A stretch of DNA of 64,000 nt, from NCBI RefSeq assembly GCF_029369745.1, contig NZ_CP120210.1, positions 806,001 to 870,000 of the forward strand. The letters run 5' to 3'. The stretch is from Amycolatopsis sp. QT-25. GTDB lineage: Bacteria > Actinomycetota > Actinomycetes > Mycobacteriales > Pseudonocardiaceae. Under the pieces are notes generated by a model, which was not told the DNA's origin, did no database searches, and saw only the letters and a list, made by a program, of their open reading frames with translations. A program made the position numbers and the translations under genes. Positions 37,111-48,591 of this stretch are shown one piece after another; position 1 is the stretch's first letter, and the number at the start of each line of letters is the position of its first letter.

Positions 37111-37207
37111 GGCAGCCAAGGTTGATCGCCGTCACGGCGAACCCTTGGCCTAGGCCTGTTGCCGGAGGTCGACCCCCAGGGCTTCCGGTGACAGGCCCCT
37201 TACTTTT
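37111..37207 (+). ncRNA. Candidate structured RNA with two hairpins (B and C)
   Basis: Hairpin B: GCCAAGG (37115-37121) pairs with CCTTGGC (37143-37149), and inner TCGCCG pairs with CGGCGA. Hairpin C: GGCCTGTTGCCGGA (37153-37166) pairs with TCCGGTGACAGGCC (37184-37197), including two G-U pairs, and is followed by CCTTACTTTT. A -10-like TACGCT (37103-37108) precedes. The loop of C contains ACCCCCAGG, exactly complementary to the loop of hairpin A; the match extends to 11 nt. No protein frame explains the stretch. It does not resemble tRNA, SRP RNA or any riboswitch that I recognise. Confidence 0.55.
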
Positions 37208-37212
37208 ACAGG

Positions 37213-37258
37213 GCAATTCGTCATCTGGTCGCGTATGCGCGACCAGATGACGAATTGC
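37213..37258. repeat. Palindrome family 3, copy 1 (21-bp arms)
   Basis: Perfect arms begin GCAATTCGTCATCTGGTCGC on the left, around TATG in the centre. It lies 9 nt past the 3' end of the flavodoxin gene, probably as its terminator. The outer AATTCGTCA element recurs at 61647-61722. Confidence 0.8.
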
Positions 37259-37267
37259 GTGGAGGGA

Positions 37268-37720
37268 TCAGGGCATGAGCGTGGCGGCCAGGGTGCCGCC
37301 CAGTTCGAAGCAGGCTTTCAACTCCGCTTTGCCCGGTTTTCCGGTGACGAGCACCGGAGAAGCCGCGCTCTCCCAGCCGAGTCCGGTGGTGATGCCCTCG
37401 ATTCCGCGCACGGTGCCCGAGGTGTCGTTGTCGCCGTGCACGAAGAACCCGAACGGCCGTCCGCGCGTGGAATCCAGGCACGGGTAATAGACGGTGTCGA
37501 AGAAATGCTTCAGCGCGCCGGACATGTAACCCAGATTCGCCGGGGTGCCGAGCAGGTAGCCATCGGCATCGAGGACGTCGGGCACGGTCGCGCCCAACGC
37601 CGCGCGGCGCACCACGTCGACGCCCTCGATGTCCGGATGGTTCGCGCCGGAGAGCACGGCCTCGAACATCTCCTGCGTCGAGGGCGACGGCGTGTGGTGG
37701 ACGATCAGCAACCTCGGCAC
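37268..37720 (-). CDS. Flavodoxin-like / NAD(P)H-dependent FMN reductase-like protein
   Basis: A 150-residue flavodoxin-fold protein. The N-terminal phosphate loop is VHHTPSPSTQEMFEAVLSG, and the flavin-ring segment is GTPANLGYMSGALKHFFDTV, typical of the WrbA/NADPH-FMN-reductase group. It would bind FMN and act in electron transfer or quinone reduction in the cytosol. It begins 1 nt before the next gene's stop region ends (37722), so it is probably co-transcribed with the phosphosugar mutase, although no functional link is obvious. Confidence 0.85.
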   Translation of the reverse strand: MPRLLIVHHTPSPSTQEMFEAVLSGANHPDIEGVDVVRRAALGATVPDVLDADGYLLGTPANLGYMSGALKHFFDTVYYPCLDSTRGRPFGFFVHGDNDTSGTVRGIEGITTGLGWESAASPVLVTGKPGKAELKACFELGGTLAATLMP

Positions 37721-37721
37721 G

Positions 37722-39368
37722 TCAGGTCAGCCGGGACTCGATGTCGGCCCGGACCGCGGCCAGGCGTGCGTCCGCCGCGGCGCGTGCGTTGGCGAGATCG
37801 CCGGACACCGGCTCCTTCACCTGGAGATACGCCTTCAGCTTCGGCTCGGTTCCGGACGGCCTGATGACGACGCGCAGGCCTTCGCCGGTCAGGCGGAGGA
37901 CGTCGGCGTCGGGCAGGAGGTCTTCCATCGTGACGTCGCCGCCGCCCAGCGACGCCGGGGGAGCGCCGCGCAGCCCGGCCATCAGCCGCTCCCGCACCGA
38001 CAGATCGGTGACCCGTAGCGAGACCTGATCCGTCACGTGCACTCCGTGCTTCACGGCCAGTTCGTCGAGGACGTCCAGCGGTCCGCGGCCCGCCGCGCGC
38101 AGGGAAGCGGCCAGCCCCGCGGCGAACACGGCGGCGGAGATGCCGTCCTTGTCGCGCACGAAACCGGGGTTCACGCAGAGACCGAGCGCCTCTTCGTAGG
38201 CGAACACGAGGCCTTCGCCCGCGCGGACGAGCCATTTGAAGCCGGTCAACGTCTCCGCGTAACGCGCTCCGAACTCCTTCGCGATCTCGCCGAGCATCGA
38301 CGAGGACACGATCGTCGTGGCCACCAGCGGATCCGTGCCGACGGTTTTGTCCACAGTGGACAGAATGTGCCAACCGAGCAGAACACCGGTTTCGTCACCG
38401 CGCAGCATCCGCCACGAACCGTCCCGCTCGCGCACGCCCAGCGCGCAGCGGTCGGCGTCGGGGTCGAGCGCGATCGCCAGCTCCGCGTCCACTTCGGACG
38501 CCAGCGCCAGCAACAGATCCGTCGCGCCCGGTTCCTCCGGATTGGGGAAGGCGACCGTCGGGAAGTCGGGATCGGGCGTGGCCTGCTCCGCGACCAAGTG
38601 GAGATCGCCGAAACCGGCGCGGTCGAACGCCGCGCGCAAGGTGTCCGCGCCGACGCCGTGCAACGCCGTCGCGGCGACCCTGACTTCGCGCTCCGGGCCG
38701 CGTGGCAGAAGCGCGACCTTCGCGAGATACGCGTCGCGGAGCTCGTCGCCCAGCACCTCGGCGCCCGGCTCCCGCGGCACGCTGATCGCCGGGAGGGCGG
38801 CTTCGATGGCCCGCTCGATCTGACCGTCCGAGGGCGGCACGATCTGGCCGCCCGAGGCGTCGTAGAGCTTGTAACCGTTGTCGGCGGGGGGATTGTGCGA
38901 CGCGGTGATCTGGATCCCCGCGACCGCGCCGAGTTCCAGGACGGCGAACGCGAGCACCGGGGTGGGCAGCGGACCGGGGAGCACCTTCACCACGAATCCG
39001 GCGGCCGTCAGCACCTCGGCGGCGGCCTTGGCGAAGGCTTCCGAACCGTGCCGCGCGTCGCGGCCGACCACCACGACCCCGCCCGGATGCCCTTGCGCGA
39101 CCAGCCAGGCCGCGACCCCGGCCGTCGTCCGGGTGACGACCGCGACGTTCATCCCGTTGGGGCCCGCCCGCACCGGGCCGCGCAGCCCGGCGGTGCCGAA
39201 TTCGAGCGGGCCGGCCATCCGGTCCGCGAGTTCGTCCGCCGCACCGGCTTCGCCGCCCATCGCGCGGGCGAGGATGTTCTGCAGTTCGACGCGGGAATCG
39301 TCGTCCGGATCGTCGGCGATCCAGCGGAAGGCCCGATCCCGGAGATCCGAGGTCAAGGAAGTCGTCAC
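37722..39368 (-). CDS. pmmB: Phosphosugar mutase (PmmB-like; possible phosphopentomutase)
   Basis: A 548-residue alpha-D-phosphohexomutase-family enzyme. The phosphoserine loop is TASHNPPADNGYK, the metal loop is DPDADRCALG, the sugar-specificity loop is GFKWL plus YEEALG, and the C-terminal phosphate-binding segment is RPSGTEPK. It is annotated as phosphomannomutase PmmB in relatives (memory), and the related YeeC/PGM2-type enzymes act on pentose phosphates. Its position beside purine-nucleoside phosphorylase and within a deoxyribose pathway makes conversion of (deoxy)ribose-1-phosphate to 5-phosphate a reasonable proposal. Confidence 0.88.
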   Translation of the reverse strand: MTTSLTSDLRDRAFRWIADDPDDDSRVELQNILARAMGGEAGAADELADRMAGPLEFGTAGLRGPVRAGPNGMNVAVVTRTTAGVAAWLVAQGHPGGVVVVGRDARHGSEAFAKAAAEVLTAAGFVVKVLPGPLPTPVLAFAVLELGAVAGIQITASHNPPADNGYKLYDASGGQIVPPSDGQIERAIEAALPAISVPREPGAEVLGDELRDAYLAKVALLPRGPEREVRVAATALHGVGADTLRAAFDRAGFGDLHLVAEQATPDPDFPTVAFPNPEEPGATDLLLALASEVDAELAIALDPDADRCALGVRERDGSWRMLRGDETGVLLGWHILSTVDKTVGTDPLVATTIVSSSMLGEIAKEFGARYAETLTGFKWLVRAGEGLVFAYEEALGLCVNPGFVRDKDGISAAVFAAGLAASLRAAGRGPLDVLDELAVKHGVHVTDQVSLRVTDLSVRERLMAGLRGAPPASLGGGDVTMEDLLPDADVLRLTGEGLRVVIRPSGTEPKLKAYLQVKEPVSGDLANARAAADARLAAVRADIESRLT

Positions 39369-39397
39369 CGAGTCAGCCTACGGGTACGTTGGGGAGG

Positions 39398-40555
39398 GTG
39401 CGCTTGATCTTCACTTCTCTGGTGAGTCATGGTCATCTCTATCCCCTACTACCGCTCGCCGTCGCCGCTCGTGACGCCGGGCACGAAGTCGTGTTCGCCA
39501 CCGGTGACGACATGCTGACGACCGTCGAAAAGGCCGGTCTGGCCGTGGAAAGCGCCGGATTCGGGATACGGGAGGCGTTCGAGTCGGTCGCCGGGCCCGA
39601 CGCTCTCAAGCCCCACGCCTCCGACACTCCGCCCGAGTCGTTTCATCCCATTATCGGCGAAGTGTTCGGGAATGTGCTGCCTCGGCGGTTCGTCGCCGAT
39701 CTCACGCCGTTGCTGGAGCGGCAACGGCCCGATCTCGTCGTCTACGAAATCGGCAACGCCGGGGGCGCCATCGCCGCCCACCTCGCCGGCATTCCCGCGA
39801 TCGGGCACGGTTTCGGCCGCTTCTCCCCGGATGACGTCTTGGACGTCATGTACGGCCGCCTCGGGGAATTCGCCGCGGAGGTCGGATTCGAAGGCGTGAA
39901 CCTGCCGTCCTTCGGCGATCCTGTCGTCGACATCTGCCCGGAATCGGTGCAAGCGCCGGAGTTCCTGGCCGAAGCGAACCGGATCCCGCTGCGTCCCGTC
40001 GGCTGGGCCGAACCGGGAGACCTCCCGGCGGGCGTGGTCGGCCGGGACAAGAGCCGTCCGCTGATCTACCTCACCCTCGGGACGGCCTTCGGCGACGAAA
40101 ACGTGTTGAAACGGGCCATCGGCGGTCTCGCGCGGCTCGACGCGGACGTCCTCGTCGCGGCGGGACCGACGGTGGATCCGGCGGCGCTGGGCGAACTCCC
40201 TGGCAATGTCCGGGTCGAGGTCTGGGTGCCGCAGGTCGATCTCCTGCCGTACGTCGACCTCGTGGTCCACCACGGTGGCAGTGGGACGACGCTGGGTGCC
40301 TTCGGCGCCGGGCTGCCCCAGCTGGTGCTGCCGCAGGGGGCGGATCAGTTCACCAACGCCGAAGCCGTCGTCGCGGCCGGGGTGGGCACGCGGCTGATCG
40401 GCGCCGACGTCGTCGAGGATCTCATCTCCGAACAGGCGCGCGAGCTGCTCACCGACGAAACGGTGCACGGCACGGCGCGGAAGCTCGCCGACGAGGTCGC
40501 CGCGATGCCTTCGCCCGCGGAGGTCGCACTGCGATTGCCCGAGTTCGCCGGCTGA
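39398..40555 (+). CDS. UDP-glycosyltransferase-like protein (GT1 / MGT family)
   Basis: A 385-residue GT-B fold enzyme. The C-terminal donor-binding signature is VVHHGGSGTTLGAFGAGLPQ followed by LVLPQGADQFTNAE, as in macrolide and antibiotic glycosyltransferases; the N-terminal acceptor domain starts LIFTSLVSHGHLYPLLPLA. GTG 39398 is favoured because TACGTT (39385-39390) has -10 form and places the transcript start at the GTG, so the mRNA would be leaderless; TTG 39389 and TTG 39404 are alternatives. It stands alone, with no biosynthetic cluster nearby, so the acceptor may be a xenobiotic or a macrolide being inactivated (inference). Confidence 0.85.
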   Translation: MRLIFTSLVSHGHLYPLLPLAVAARDAGHEVVFATGDDMLTTVEKAGLAVESAGFGIREAFESVAGPDALKPHASDTPPESFHPIIGEVFGNVLPRRFVADLTPLLERQRPDLVVYEIGNAGGAIAAHLAGIPAIGHGFGRFSPDDVLDVMYGRLGEFAAEVGFEGVNLPSFGDPVVDICPESVQAPEFLAEANRIPLRPVGWAEPGDLPAGVVGRDKSRPLIYLTLGTAFGDENVLKRAIGGLARLDADVLVAAGPTVDPAALGELPGNVRVEVWVPQVDLLPYVDLVVHHGGSGTTLGAFGAGLPQLVLPQGADQFTNAEAVVAAGVGTRLIGADVVEDLISEQARELLTDETVHGTARKLADEVAAMPSPAEVALRLPEFAG

Positions 40556-40562
40556 TATGGAT

Positions 40563-40611
40563 GCGGGCAGGCCCCCTTCTCCGCTCAGCCGGGGGAAGGG
40601 GGCCTGCCCGC
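40563..40611. terminator. Terminator hairpin between glycosyltransferase and PNP genes
   Basis: GCGGGCAGGCCCCCTTC (40563-40579) pairs perfectly with 40595-40611, forming a 17-bp stem with a 15-nt loop. It separates convergent genes. Its interior resembles palindrome family 1 in composition (GGCCCCCTTC) but has different ends. Confidence 0.8.
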
Positions 40612-40619
40612 GCGAAGTC

Positions 40620-41405
40620 TCAGGCGCGGGCGACGAGTTCCTTGAGCAGGGTGCCCATGCGGGTGGCCGACTGGCGGCCCGCTTCGAGAACCTCTTCGTG
40701 GTTCAGCGGCTCCCCGGTCATCCCGGCCGCCAGGTTGGTCACCAGCGAAAGCCCGAACGCCTCCACCCCGGCGGCGCGGGCGGCGATGGCCTCCAGCACC
40801 GTCGACATGCCGACGAGGTCGGCGCCGAGCGTCCGCAGCATGCGGATCTCCGCCGGGGTCTCGAAATGCGGTCCGGTCAGCCCCGCGTAGACGCCCTCTT
40901 CCAGCGAAGGGTCGATTTCGCGCGCGATGTCGCGCAGCCGCTTCGAGTAGAGATCCGTCAGGTCGACGAAGTGCGCGCCGACGATCGGCGAACGCGCGGT
41001 CAGGTTCAGATGGTCGGAGATCAGCACCGGCTGTCCGACCCGGAAACCCTCGCGCAGGCCGCCCGCGGCGTTGGTCAGCAACACCGTCCTGGCGCCCACC
41101 GCCGCGGCGGTGCGCACGTTGTGCACGACCGGATCGATGCCCTTGCCCTCGTAGAAATGCGTGCGACCCAGCAGGATCAGCGCGCGTTTCCCGCCGACGC
41201 GGACCGACCGGACGGTTCCCCCGTGCCCGACCGCGCCCGGCGCGACGAATCCGGGCAGTTCGCCCAGCGGGATCTCCGCCTCGGGCTCCCCGATGACGTC
41301 CGCCGCCGGGCGCCAGCCCGAACCGAGCACGACGGCGATGTCGTGCTTCTCGACGCCGGTGCGCTCGGCGATGGCGGCGGCCGCCGCGACCTCGTTCTCA
41401 CTCAT
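40620..41405 (-). CDS. deoD: Purine-nucleoside phosphorylase (trimeric type)
   Basis: A 261-residue enzyme that splits inosine and guanosine, and their deoxy forms, to base and (deoxy)ribose-1-phosphate. The phosphate loop VVLGSGW, the block [18 protein letters not shown] and [11 protein letters not shown] are typical of the trimeric human-like class. Asn in LVTNLAAG fits a preference for 6-oxopurines, so adenosine would first need Add. The symbol follows mycobacterial usage; punA would also be suitable. The ATG at 41405 overlaps the stop of a truncated ABA4-like frame. Confidence 0.94.
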   Translation of the reverse strand: MSENEVAAAAAIAERTGVEKHDIAVVLGSGWRPAADVIGEPEAEIPLGELPGFVAPGAVGHGGTVRSVRVGGKRALILLGRTHFYEGKGIDPVVHNVRTAAAVGARTVLLTNAAGGLREGFRVGQPVLISDHLNLTARSPIVGAHFVDLTDLYSKRLRDIAREIDPSLEEGVYAGLTGPHFETPAEIRMLRTLGADLVGMSTVLEAIAARAAGVEAFGLSLVTNLAAGMTGEPLNHEEVLEAGRQSATRMGTLLKELVARA

Positions 41406-41567
41406 GCGACGAGCGTATCCGGACGGCTCGCCCGAGCAGGAACGCCACCGGCCCGAACGGGGACAGGAAGAGGGTGAGCGCCAGGAGCGGGCCGGTCGCC
41501 AGTGGGTGAATCCGGTGCTCGCGGGATTCGAGGTGCATCCAGCGCGCGATGACCAGGTCGAAGGGGG
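41398..41567 (-). pseudogene. C-terminal remnant of an ABA4-like (DUF4281) membrane protein
   Basis: Directly after the kinase stop, the minus strand encodes about 55 residues with [20 protein letters not shown], then a hydrophobic helix and [13 protein letters not shown], ending in a stop inside the start region of the purine phosphorylase gene. This corresponds to the end of ABA4-like proteins (FDLFVGRW...SRERGIHP...GPxGFLLY). The N-terminal two thirds and a start codon are missing. It looks like the remains of a gene cut off by the rearrangement that placed the kinase gene here. Identification is by motif memory only. Confidence 0.6.
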
Positions 41568-43340
41568 CTAGTCGTCGATGACGAGCGAAAGCGCGACGGG
41601 CTCGAAGATCGCCGTCTTCGCGGAGTTCTCCTGCTCGATCGGCGAGGTCACCGAAAGGATCCAGAGGTCCGTGCCTTCGCTGAACAGGTCCATGTACGTC
41701 GTGCGGGTGATGCTCTCGTTCGCGGAGTCCCGGTTCCCGGTGGCGCGCTCGGTCGTCCGGTAGGTGTACCGCTGGCTGTCGTCCCCCCGGCCGGGCACGG
41801 TGGTGGGCTCGCCGATGAGGGCGATCTCCGGATGCTGGCTCTTGAGCCAGCTGAGGTAGGCGGGCGGCGAGCTGCTCGACAGGAAACCGTTCAGCCGCTC
41901 GAGCCGGATGGCCTGGCGGCCGTCGGGCGAGACGTACTGCACCACGGTGCTCGGTGTCCCTCTGGTGACGTGCGGGGCGACGAACTTCTGCCAGCCCTCC
42001 GGGACACCGATGCTGAACCGGCCGCCCTTGAGACCGTTCACCGTGCTGGCGTCACCTTGCTGCGTGATCAGTTTCGGCGGCGGCCGAGTGACGATCGTGT
42101 CGCCCTGCTGCACCTTCTCCGGCGGCCGCAGCTCCTGCCCGCCGGCGGTCCTGGCCAGCACGAACCCGCCGCCCGCGGCCAGCAGGAAGAGCACGATCGA
42201 CGCGAGCGTCAGCACCACGATGGCGGCCGGCGACCGGCCCGGCCGGCGAGGTGGCGGCGGGGAGACGGTCGGCATCGGCGCGAGTTCGGCCGGAGGGGAC
42301 GGCGCCGCGGCGGGCTGGTTCAGGAACGGCAGCGGACCGGGGTCGGCGGCGAGTGCCGAACTCGTCCCCTCGCCCGGCTTTTCCGGCTTGACCGGCTTGA
42401 TCACCTGGGTGTCGGTCGCGTCCAGATGCGCGGTGGTCTTCTTGCCGTCGGGCGTGTGGAACAGCTCCGCGGGGAAGAGGTCGATGAGTGTCTTGGCCTG
42501 CAACGGGTACAGGCGGCGCCGCACCTCGCGCAGCGTGATCCGCTTCGACGGCTCCTTCTTCATGAGCGCGCCGATCACGTCGGCCAGCGGACCGGGGCCG
42601 GGTTTCGGCACCTTCCCGTTGACGACCTTGCCGACCGTTTCGAGCGGGTCGCCGTCGGCGTCGTAGGGCGGCGAGCCCTCGATGGCGGCGAACAGCGTCG
42701 TGCCGAGACCCCACAGGTCGGCGGCGGGAACGACGGCGCCGCCGGAGGCGACCTCCGGTGCGATGTAGGCGGGGGAGCCCAGCATCATCCCCGTGCGGGT
42801 CATGGTGGCTTCGGAGACGTTGCGCGCGATGCCGAAGTCGGTGAGCTTGATGCGCCCGTCCCCCGCGACCAGGACGTTCCCCGGTTTGACGTCACGATGG
42901 GTGATCCCGGCGGCGTGCGCGGCTTCGAGCGCGGACGCCACGGCGATGCCGACGGCCGCCGCCTGCTCGACCGTCAGCGGCCCGTGGTCGCGCAGGATGT
43001 GCGCGAGGCTGCGCGACGGCAGCAGCTCCATGACCACGAACGGTTCGTCGTTCTCGCGCGCGACGTCGTGCAGGATGATCACGTTCGGGTGACTCAGCAC
43101 GGCGATCGCGCGGGCTTCGCGCAGGGTCCGTTCGCGCAGTTCGTCGGCCTGCGAGGCCGGGACGCCGGGCGGGAGGCGGACCTCTTTGACCGCGACCGGA
43201 CGGTGCAGGAACTCGTCGTAAGCCGACCAGACCGTGCCCATCGACCCTGAGCCGATGACCGAGCGCAACCGGTATCGCCCGGCGACTACACGCTTCTCGT
43301 CGCCGGGACTCTCGCTGGGCTCGGTGGTGTCGGACGGCAC
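41568..43340 (-). CDS. Membrane-bound serine/threonine protein kinase
   Basis: A 590-residue PknB-type kinase. The kinase domain (about residues 18-280) has the glycine loop GSGSMGTVWSAY, catalytic Lys in VAVKEV, HRDVKPGNV, DFGIAR and APE, all intact. A proline-rich juxtamembrane part follows, then one membrane helix at about 370-393 (VVLTLASIVLFLLAAGGGFV) and an extracellular domain of about 195 residues that lacks PASTA-like repeats and resembles sensor domains of other actinomycete kinases. It is divergent from mutA. The signal and targets are unknown. Confidence 0.93.
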   Translation of the reverse strand: MPSDTTEPSESPGDEKRVVAGRYRLRSVIGSGSMGTVWSAYDEFLHRPVAVKEVRLPPGVPASQADELRERTLREARAIAVLSHPNVIILHDVARENDEPFVVMELLPSRSLAHILRDHGPLTVEQAAAVGIAVASALEAAHAAGITHRDVKPGNVLVAGDGRIKLTDFGIARNVSEATMTRTGMMLGSPAYIAPEVASGGAVVPAADLWGLGTTLFAAIEGSPPYDADGDPLETVGKVVNGKVPKPGPGPLADVIGALMKKEPSKRITLREVRRRLYPLQAKTLIDLFPAELFHTPDGKKTTAHLDATDTQVIKPVKPEKPGEGTSSALAADPGPLPFLNQPAAAPSPPAELAPMPTVSPPPPRRPGRSPAAIVVLTLASIVLFLLAAGGGFVLARTAGGQELRPPEKVQQGDTIVTRPPPKLITQQGDASTVNGLKGGRFSIGVPEGWQKFVAPHVTRGTPSTVVQYVSPDGRQAIRLERLNGFLSSSSPPAYLSWLKSQHPEIALIGEPTTVPGRGDDSQRYTYRTTERATGNRDSANESITRTTYMDLFSEGTDLWILSVTSPIEQENSAKTAIFEPVALSLVIDD

Positions 43341-43468
43341 GGCCCAATTGTGGCGTATGCCCGCGTGACGGCCCTATGCGCCGTGCCCTGTCGGAGTGAA
43401 CAGGCCACCCCTTCGGCGCGACTAGCGTCACAGGTAACGCCACTTGAGGGCCGTTAGCATCGATGGTT

Positions 43469-45348
43469 ATGACGGAAGTGGCCGAGACGGAGTCAGTGCC
43501 GACCCGCGGCGAGCCCGACGCGCCCGAGGAGCTGAAGCTCGCCGCGGAGTTCCCGGAAGCGAGCCGGGACCAGTGGCGGGAACTCGTCGCCGGCGTGCTG
43601 CGCAAGAGCGGTGCCATCGACGAGTCCTTCGACGGCCCGCCCGAAAGCAAGCTCGTCACCCGGACGTACGACGGCCTGGAGATCCAGCCGCTCTACACCG
43701 CCGACGACGCCGTCGAGGGAACGGGTTTCCCCGGCCTTCCGCCGTTCGTGCGAAATGCGCGGCCCGAGGGTGCGGTGACGACCGGCTGGGACATCCGTGC
43801 CCGCTACGCGCGCCGTGACGCGAAGGCCACGAACACCGCGATCCTCGCCGATCTCGAAGGCGGCGTCAGCTCCCTCTGGCTGCGCGCCGGCGCCACCGGG
43901 GTCCCCGTCGCCGATCTGGGTGACGCACTGAACGAGGTCTACGTCGACCTCGCGCCCGTCACCCTCGACGCGGGCGAAGAGTACGAAGCCGCCGCGAACG
44001 AGTTGTTTGCCCTTTTCGCCGAACGGGAGATCCCGGCGAGCGCGGTCACCGCGACCCTCGGCGCCGACCCGATCGGGTCGGCCGCGCGCACCGGTTCGGC
44101 GCATCCGCTCGCCCCCGCCGCGGAACTGGCGGCGCGGGTCGCCGGCAGTCACCCGAAGGTGCGGACGATCGTCGCCGACGGGCTGCCCTTCCACGAGGCG
44201 GGCGGCTCCGACGCGCAGGAGCTCGGCGCGACCATCGCCGCGGGCGTCGCGTACCTGCGGGCGCTGACCGAAGCGGGGCTGGACGTCGACACCGCGGCCG
44301 GGCAGCTCGAATTCCGGCTCGCCGCCACCGCCGACCAATTCCTCACGATCGCCAAGTTCCGCGCCGCGCGCCGCCTCTGGGCCCGGGTCACCGAGGTCTC
44401 CGGCGGCAAGGGAGCGGGCATGCGGCAGCACGCGGTCACCTCGCCCGCGATGCTGACCCAGCGTGACCCGTGGGTGAACATGCTGCGCACCACGCTCGCC
44501 TGTTTCGGGGCCGGGGTCGGCGGCGCGGACGCGATCACCGTGCTCCCCTTCGACGCCGCGATCGGCCAGCCGGACGCGTTCTCCGCGCGGATCGCGCGCA
44601 ACACGCACGCCGTCTTGCTGGAGGAAGCCAAACTGGCCGGGGTGATCGACCCGGCGGGCGGCTCCTGGTACGTCGAGAATCTCACCGAAGACCTGGCCAA
44701 GGCCGCGTGGCGCGAGTTCACCGCCATCGAGGCGGCAGGTGCTATCGAGGCCGAACTGGCCTCGGGTGCGCTCGCCGCGCGGCTCGCGGAAACCTGGGAG
44801 AAACGGTCCAAGCGGCTCGCGACCCGGCGCGATCCGATCACCGGCGTCAGCGAATTCCCCAACCTGACTGAGAAAACCGTCGTCCGTGATGTCGTCGAAG
44901 ACCTGCCGGGCGGCGGCCTGCCGAGGCACCGGTACGCCGAGGCGTTCGAAGCCCTGCGGGACCGGGCGGACGCGCATCCGAGCCGTCCCCGCGTCTTCCT
45001 CGCCACGCTCGGCCCGGTCGCGGCGCACACCGCGCGGGCGAGCTTCGCGGCGAACCTGTTCCAAGCGGGCGGGATCGAGGCCGTGAACCCCGGCGCCCCC
45101 AAGGACATCGACGGCGTCATCGCGGAATTCCGGGCCAGCGGAACGAAGATGGCCTGTCTCTGCGGTAGCGACACTTCCTACGCGGAGGAAGCCGACAGCG
45201 TCGCGAAGGCGTTGAAGGAGGCGGGCGCCACGTCGGTGCTTCTCGCCGGTAAACCCGGCGATCACGCGGACGTCTCGGGCTACCTCTTCACCGGTTGCGA
45301 CGCCCTGGAAATCCTGACCGGCACGTTGAACGAGCTCGGAGTGCAGTG

Positions 45349-45349
<1 letters not shown>
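43469..45349 (+). CDS. mutA: Methylmalonyl-CoA mutase small subunit
   Basis: A 626-residue non-catalytic partner of MutB. The barrel domain is recognisable ([47 protein letters not shown]). The C-terminal B12-type domain lacks the DxHxxG cobalamin-ligand motif (it reads [18 protein letters not shown]), as is normal for the small subunit. ATG 43469 sits 8 nt after TAGCAT (43455-43460), a -10-like element, so a leaderless start there is preferred to ATG 43463. Its stop overlaps the mutB start. With MutB it interconverts methylmalonyl-CoA and succinyl-CoA. Confidence 0.93.
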
Positions 45350-47517
<2,168 letters not shown>

Positions 47518-47520
47518 ACC

Positions 47521-48519
47521 TTGCCGCGCAGGATCGACGTCGGGGCACTGGTCGAGGGGGTCCTCGCAGGCGACCGCGGCCTGCTGTCGCGGGCGATCAC
47601 GCTCGTCGAGTCGAACCGCGAGGATCACCGGGCACAGGCACAGGAGCTGCTGGTCGAACTGCTCCCGCACGCGGGCGGCGCACGGCGCGTCGGCATCACC
47701 GGCGTCCCCGGTGTCGGCAAGTCGACTTTCATCGACCAGCTCGGTACGGATCTCACCGAGGCCGGGCACAAGGTCGCCGTGCTGGCCGTCGACCCGTCGT
47801 CGACGCGGACCGGCGGGTCGATCCTGGGTGACAAGACCAGGATGGCGCGGCTCGCGGTGGACCCGAAGGCGTTCATCCGCCCTTCGCCGACTTCGGGCAC
47901 GCTCGGCGGTGTCGCGCGGGCGACCCGCGAAACGATCGTGCTGATGGAAGCGGCCGGGTACGACATCGTGCTCGTCGAGACCGTCGGCGTCGGGCAGTCC
48001 GAAGTGACCGTGGCGAACATGGTCGACTGCTTCCTGTTCCTGACCCTCGCCCGCACCGGCGACCAGTTGCAGGGCATCAAGAAGGGCGTTCTCGAACTGG
48101 CCGACGTCATCGCGGTCAACAAGGCCGACGGCGACCACGAACGGGACGCGAAACGCGCGGCCCGCGAACTGGCCGGTGCCCTGCGGATGATCTACGGGCG
48201 GGACGCCGAATGGACCCCGCCGGTGCTGACCTGCAGCGCGCTCACCGACGTCGGACTGGACGAGGTGTGGGCCGAGATCGGCCGTCACCGTGCCGTGCTG
48301 GCCGCGTCGGGGGAACTGGACGCCCGGCGACGGCGGCAGCAGGTGGAGTGGACCTGGTCGATGGTCCGCGAACAACTGCTCGGCAGGCTCGCCGCGCATC
48401 CGGACGTGCGAGCGGCCGTCCCGGACGTCGAACGGGCGGTCCGTGACGGTGAACTGACCCCGACGCTGGCCGCGCAACGGATTCTGGAGGCGTTCTCCGG
48501 TCCTCCGCGTGGCGGCTGA
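47521..48519 (+). CDS. meaB: MeaB / ArgK-type GTPase, methylmalonyl-CoA mutase chaperone
   Basis: A 332-residue G3E-family GTPase that guards methylmalonyl-CoA mutase against inactivation and helps load cobalamin. Walker A is GVPGVGKST, switch regions include DPSSTRTGGSILGDKTRM and VETVGVGQSE, and the base-recognition motif is NKAD. The start is TTG 47521, supported by AGGAG nine bases upstream and by its position 3 nt after mutB. C-terminal helices for dimerisation are present, so the protein is complete. Confidence 0.94.
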   Translation: MPRRIDVGALVEGVLAGDRGLLSRAITLVESNREDHRAQAQELLVELLPHAGGARRVGITGVPGVGKSTFIDQLGTDLTEAGHKVAVLAVDPSSTRTGGSILGDKTRMARLAVDPKAFIRPSPTSGTLGGVARATRETIVLMEAAGYDIVLVETVGVGQSEVTVANMVDCFLFLTLARTGDQLQGIKKGVLELADVIAVNKADGDHERDAKRAARELAGALRMIYGRDAEWTPPVLTCSALTDVGLDEVWAEIGRHRAVLAASGELDARRRRQQVEWTWSMVREQLLGRLAAHPDVRAAVPDVERAVRDGELTPTLAAQRILEAFSGPPRGG

Positions 48520-48591
48520 CGCGGGAACCCGGCAGAGTGCAGAATCGGATCCGCGCTCTGTCGACGAACCGAGCGCCGACGAAAGGGAGTC

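Noticed and set aside
37111-37207. A tRNA or SRP RNA gene (GCAGCCAAGG is seen in SRP RNA)
   Set aside because: There is no cloverleaf or GTTCGA-type T arm, and the rest of the SRP core is absent; the shared 10-mer is probably chance.
38349-38362. TTTGTCCACAGTGGACAGAA in the mutase gene as another DnaA-box site
   Set aside because: It is a GTCCAC/GTGGAC palindrome common in actinomycete coding DNA; the flanking bases do not give a paired box, and it is inside a gene.
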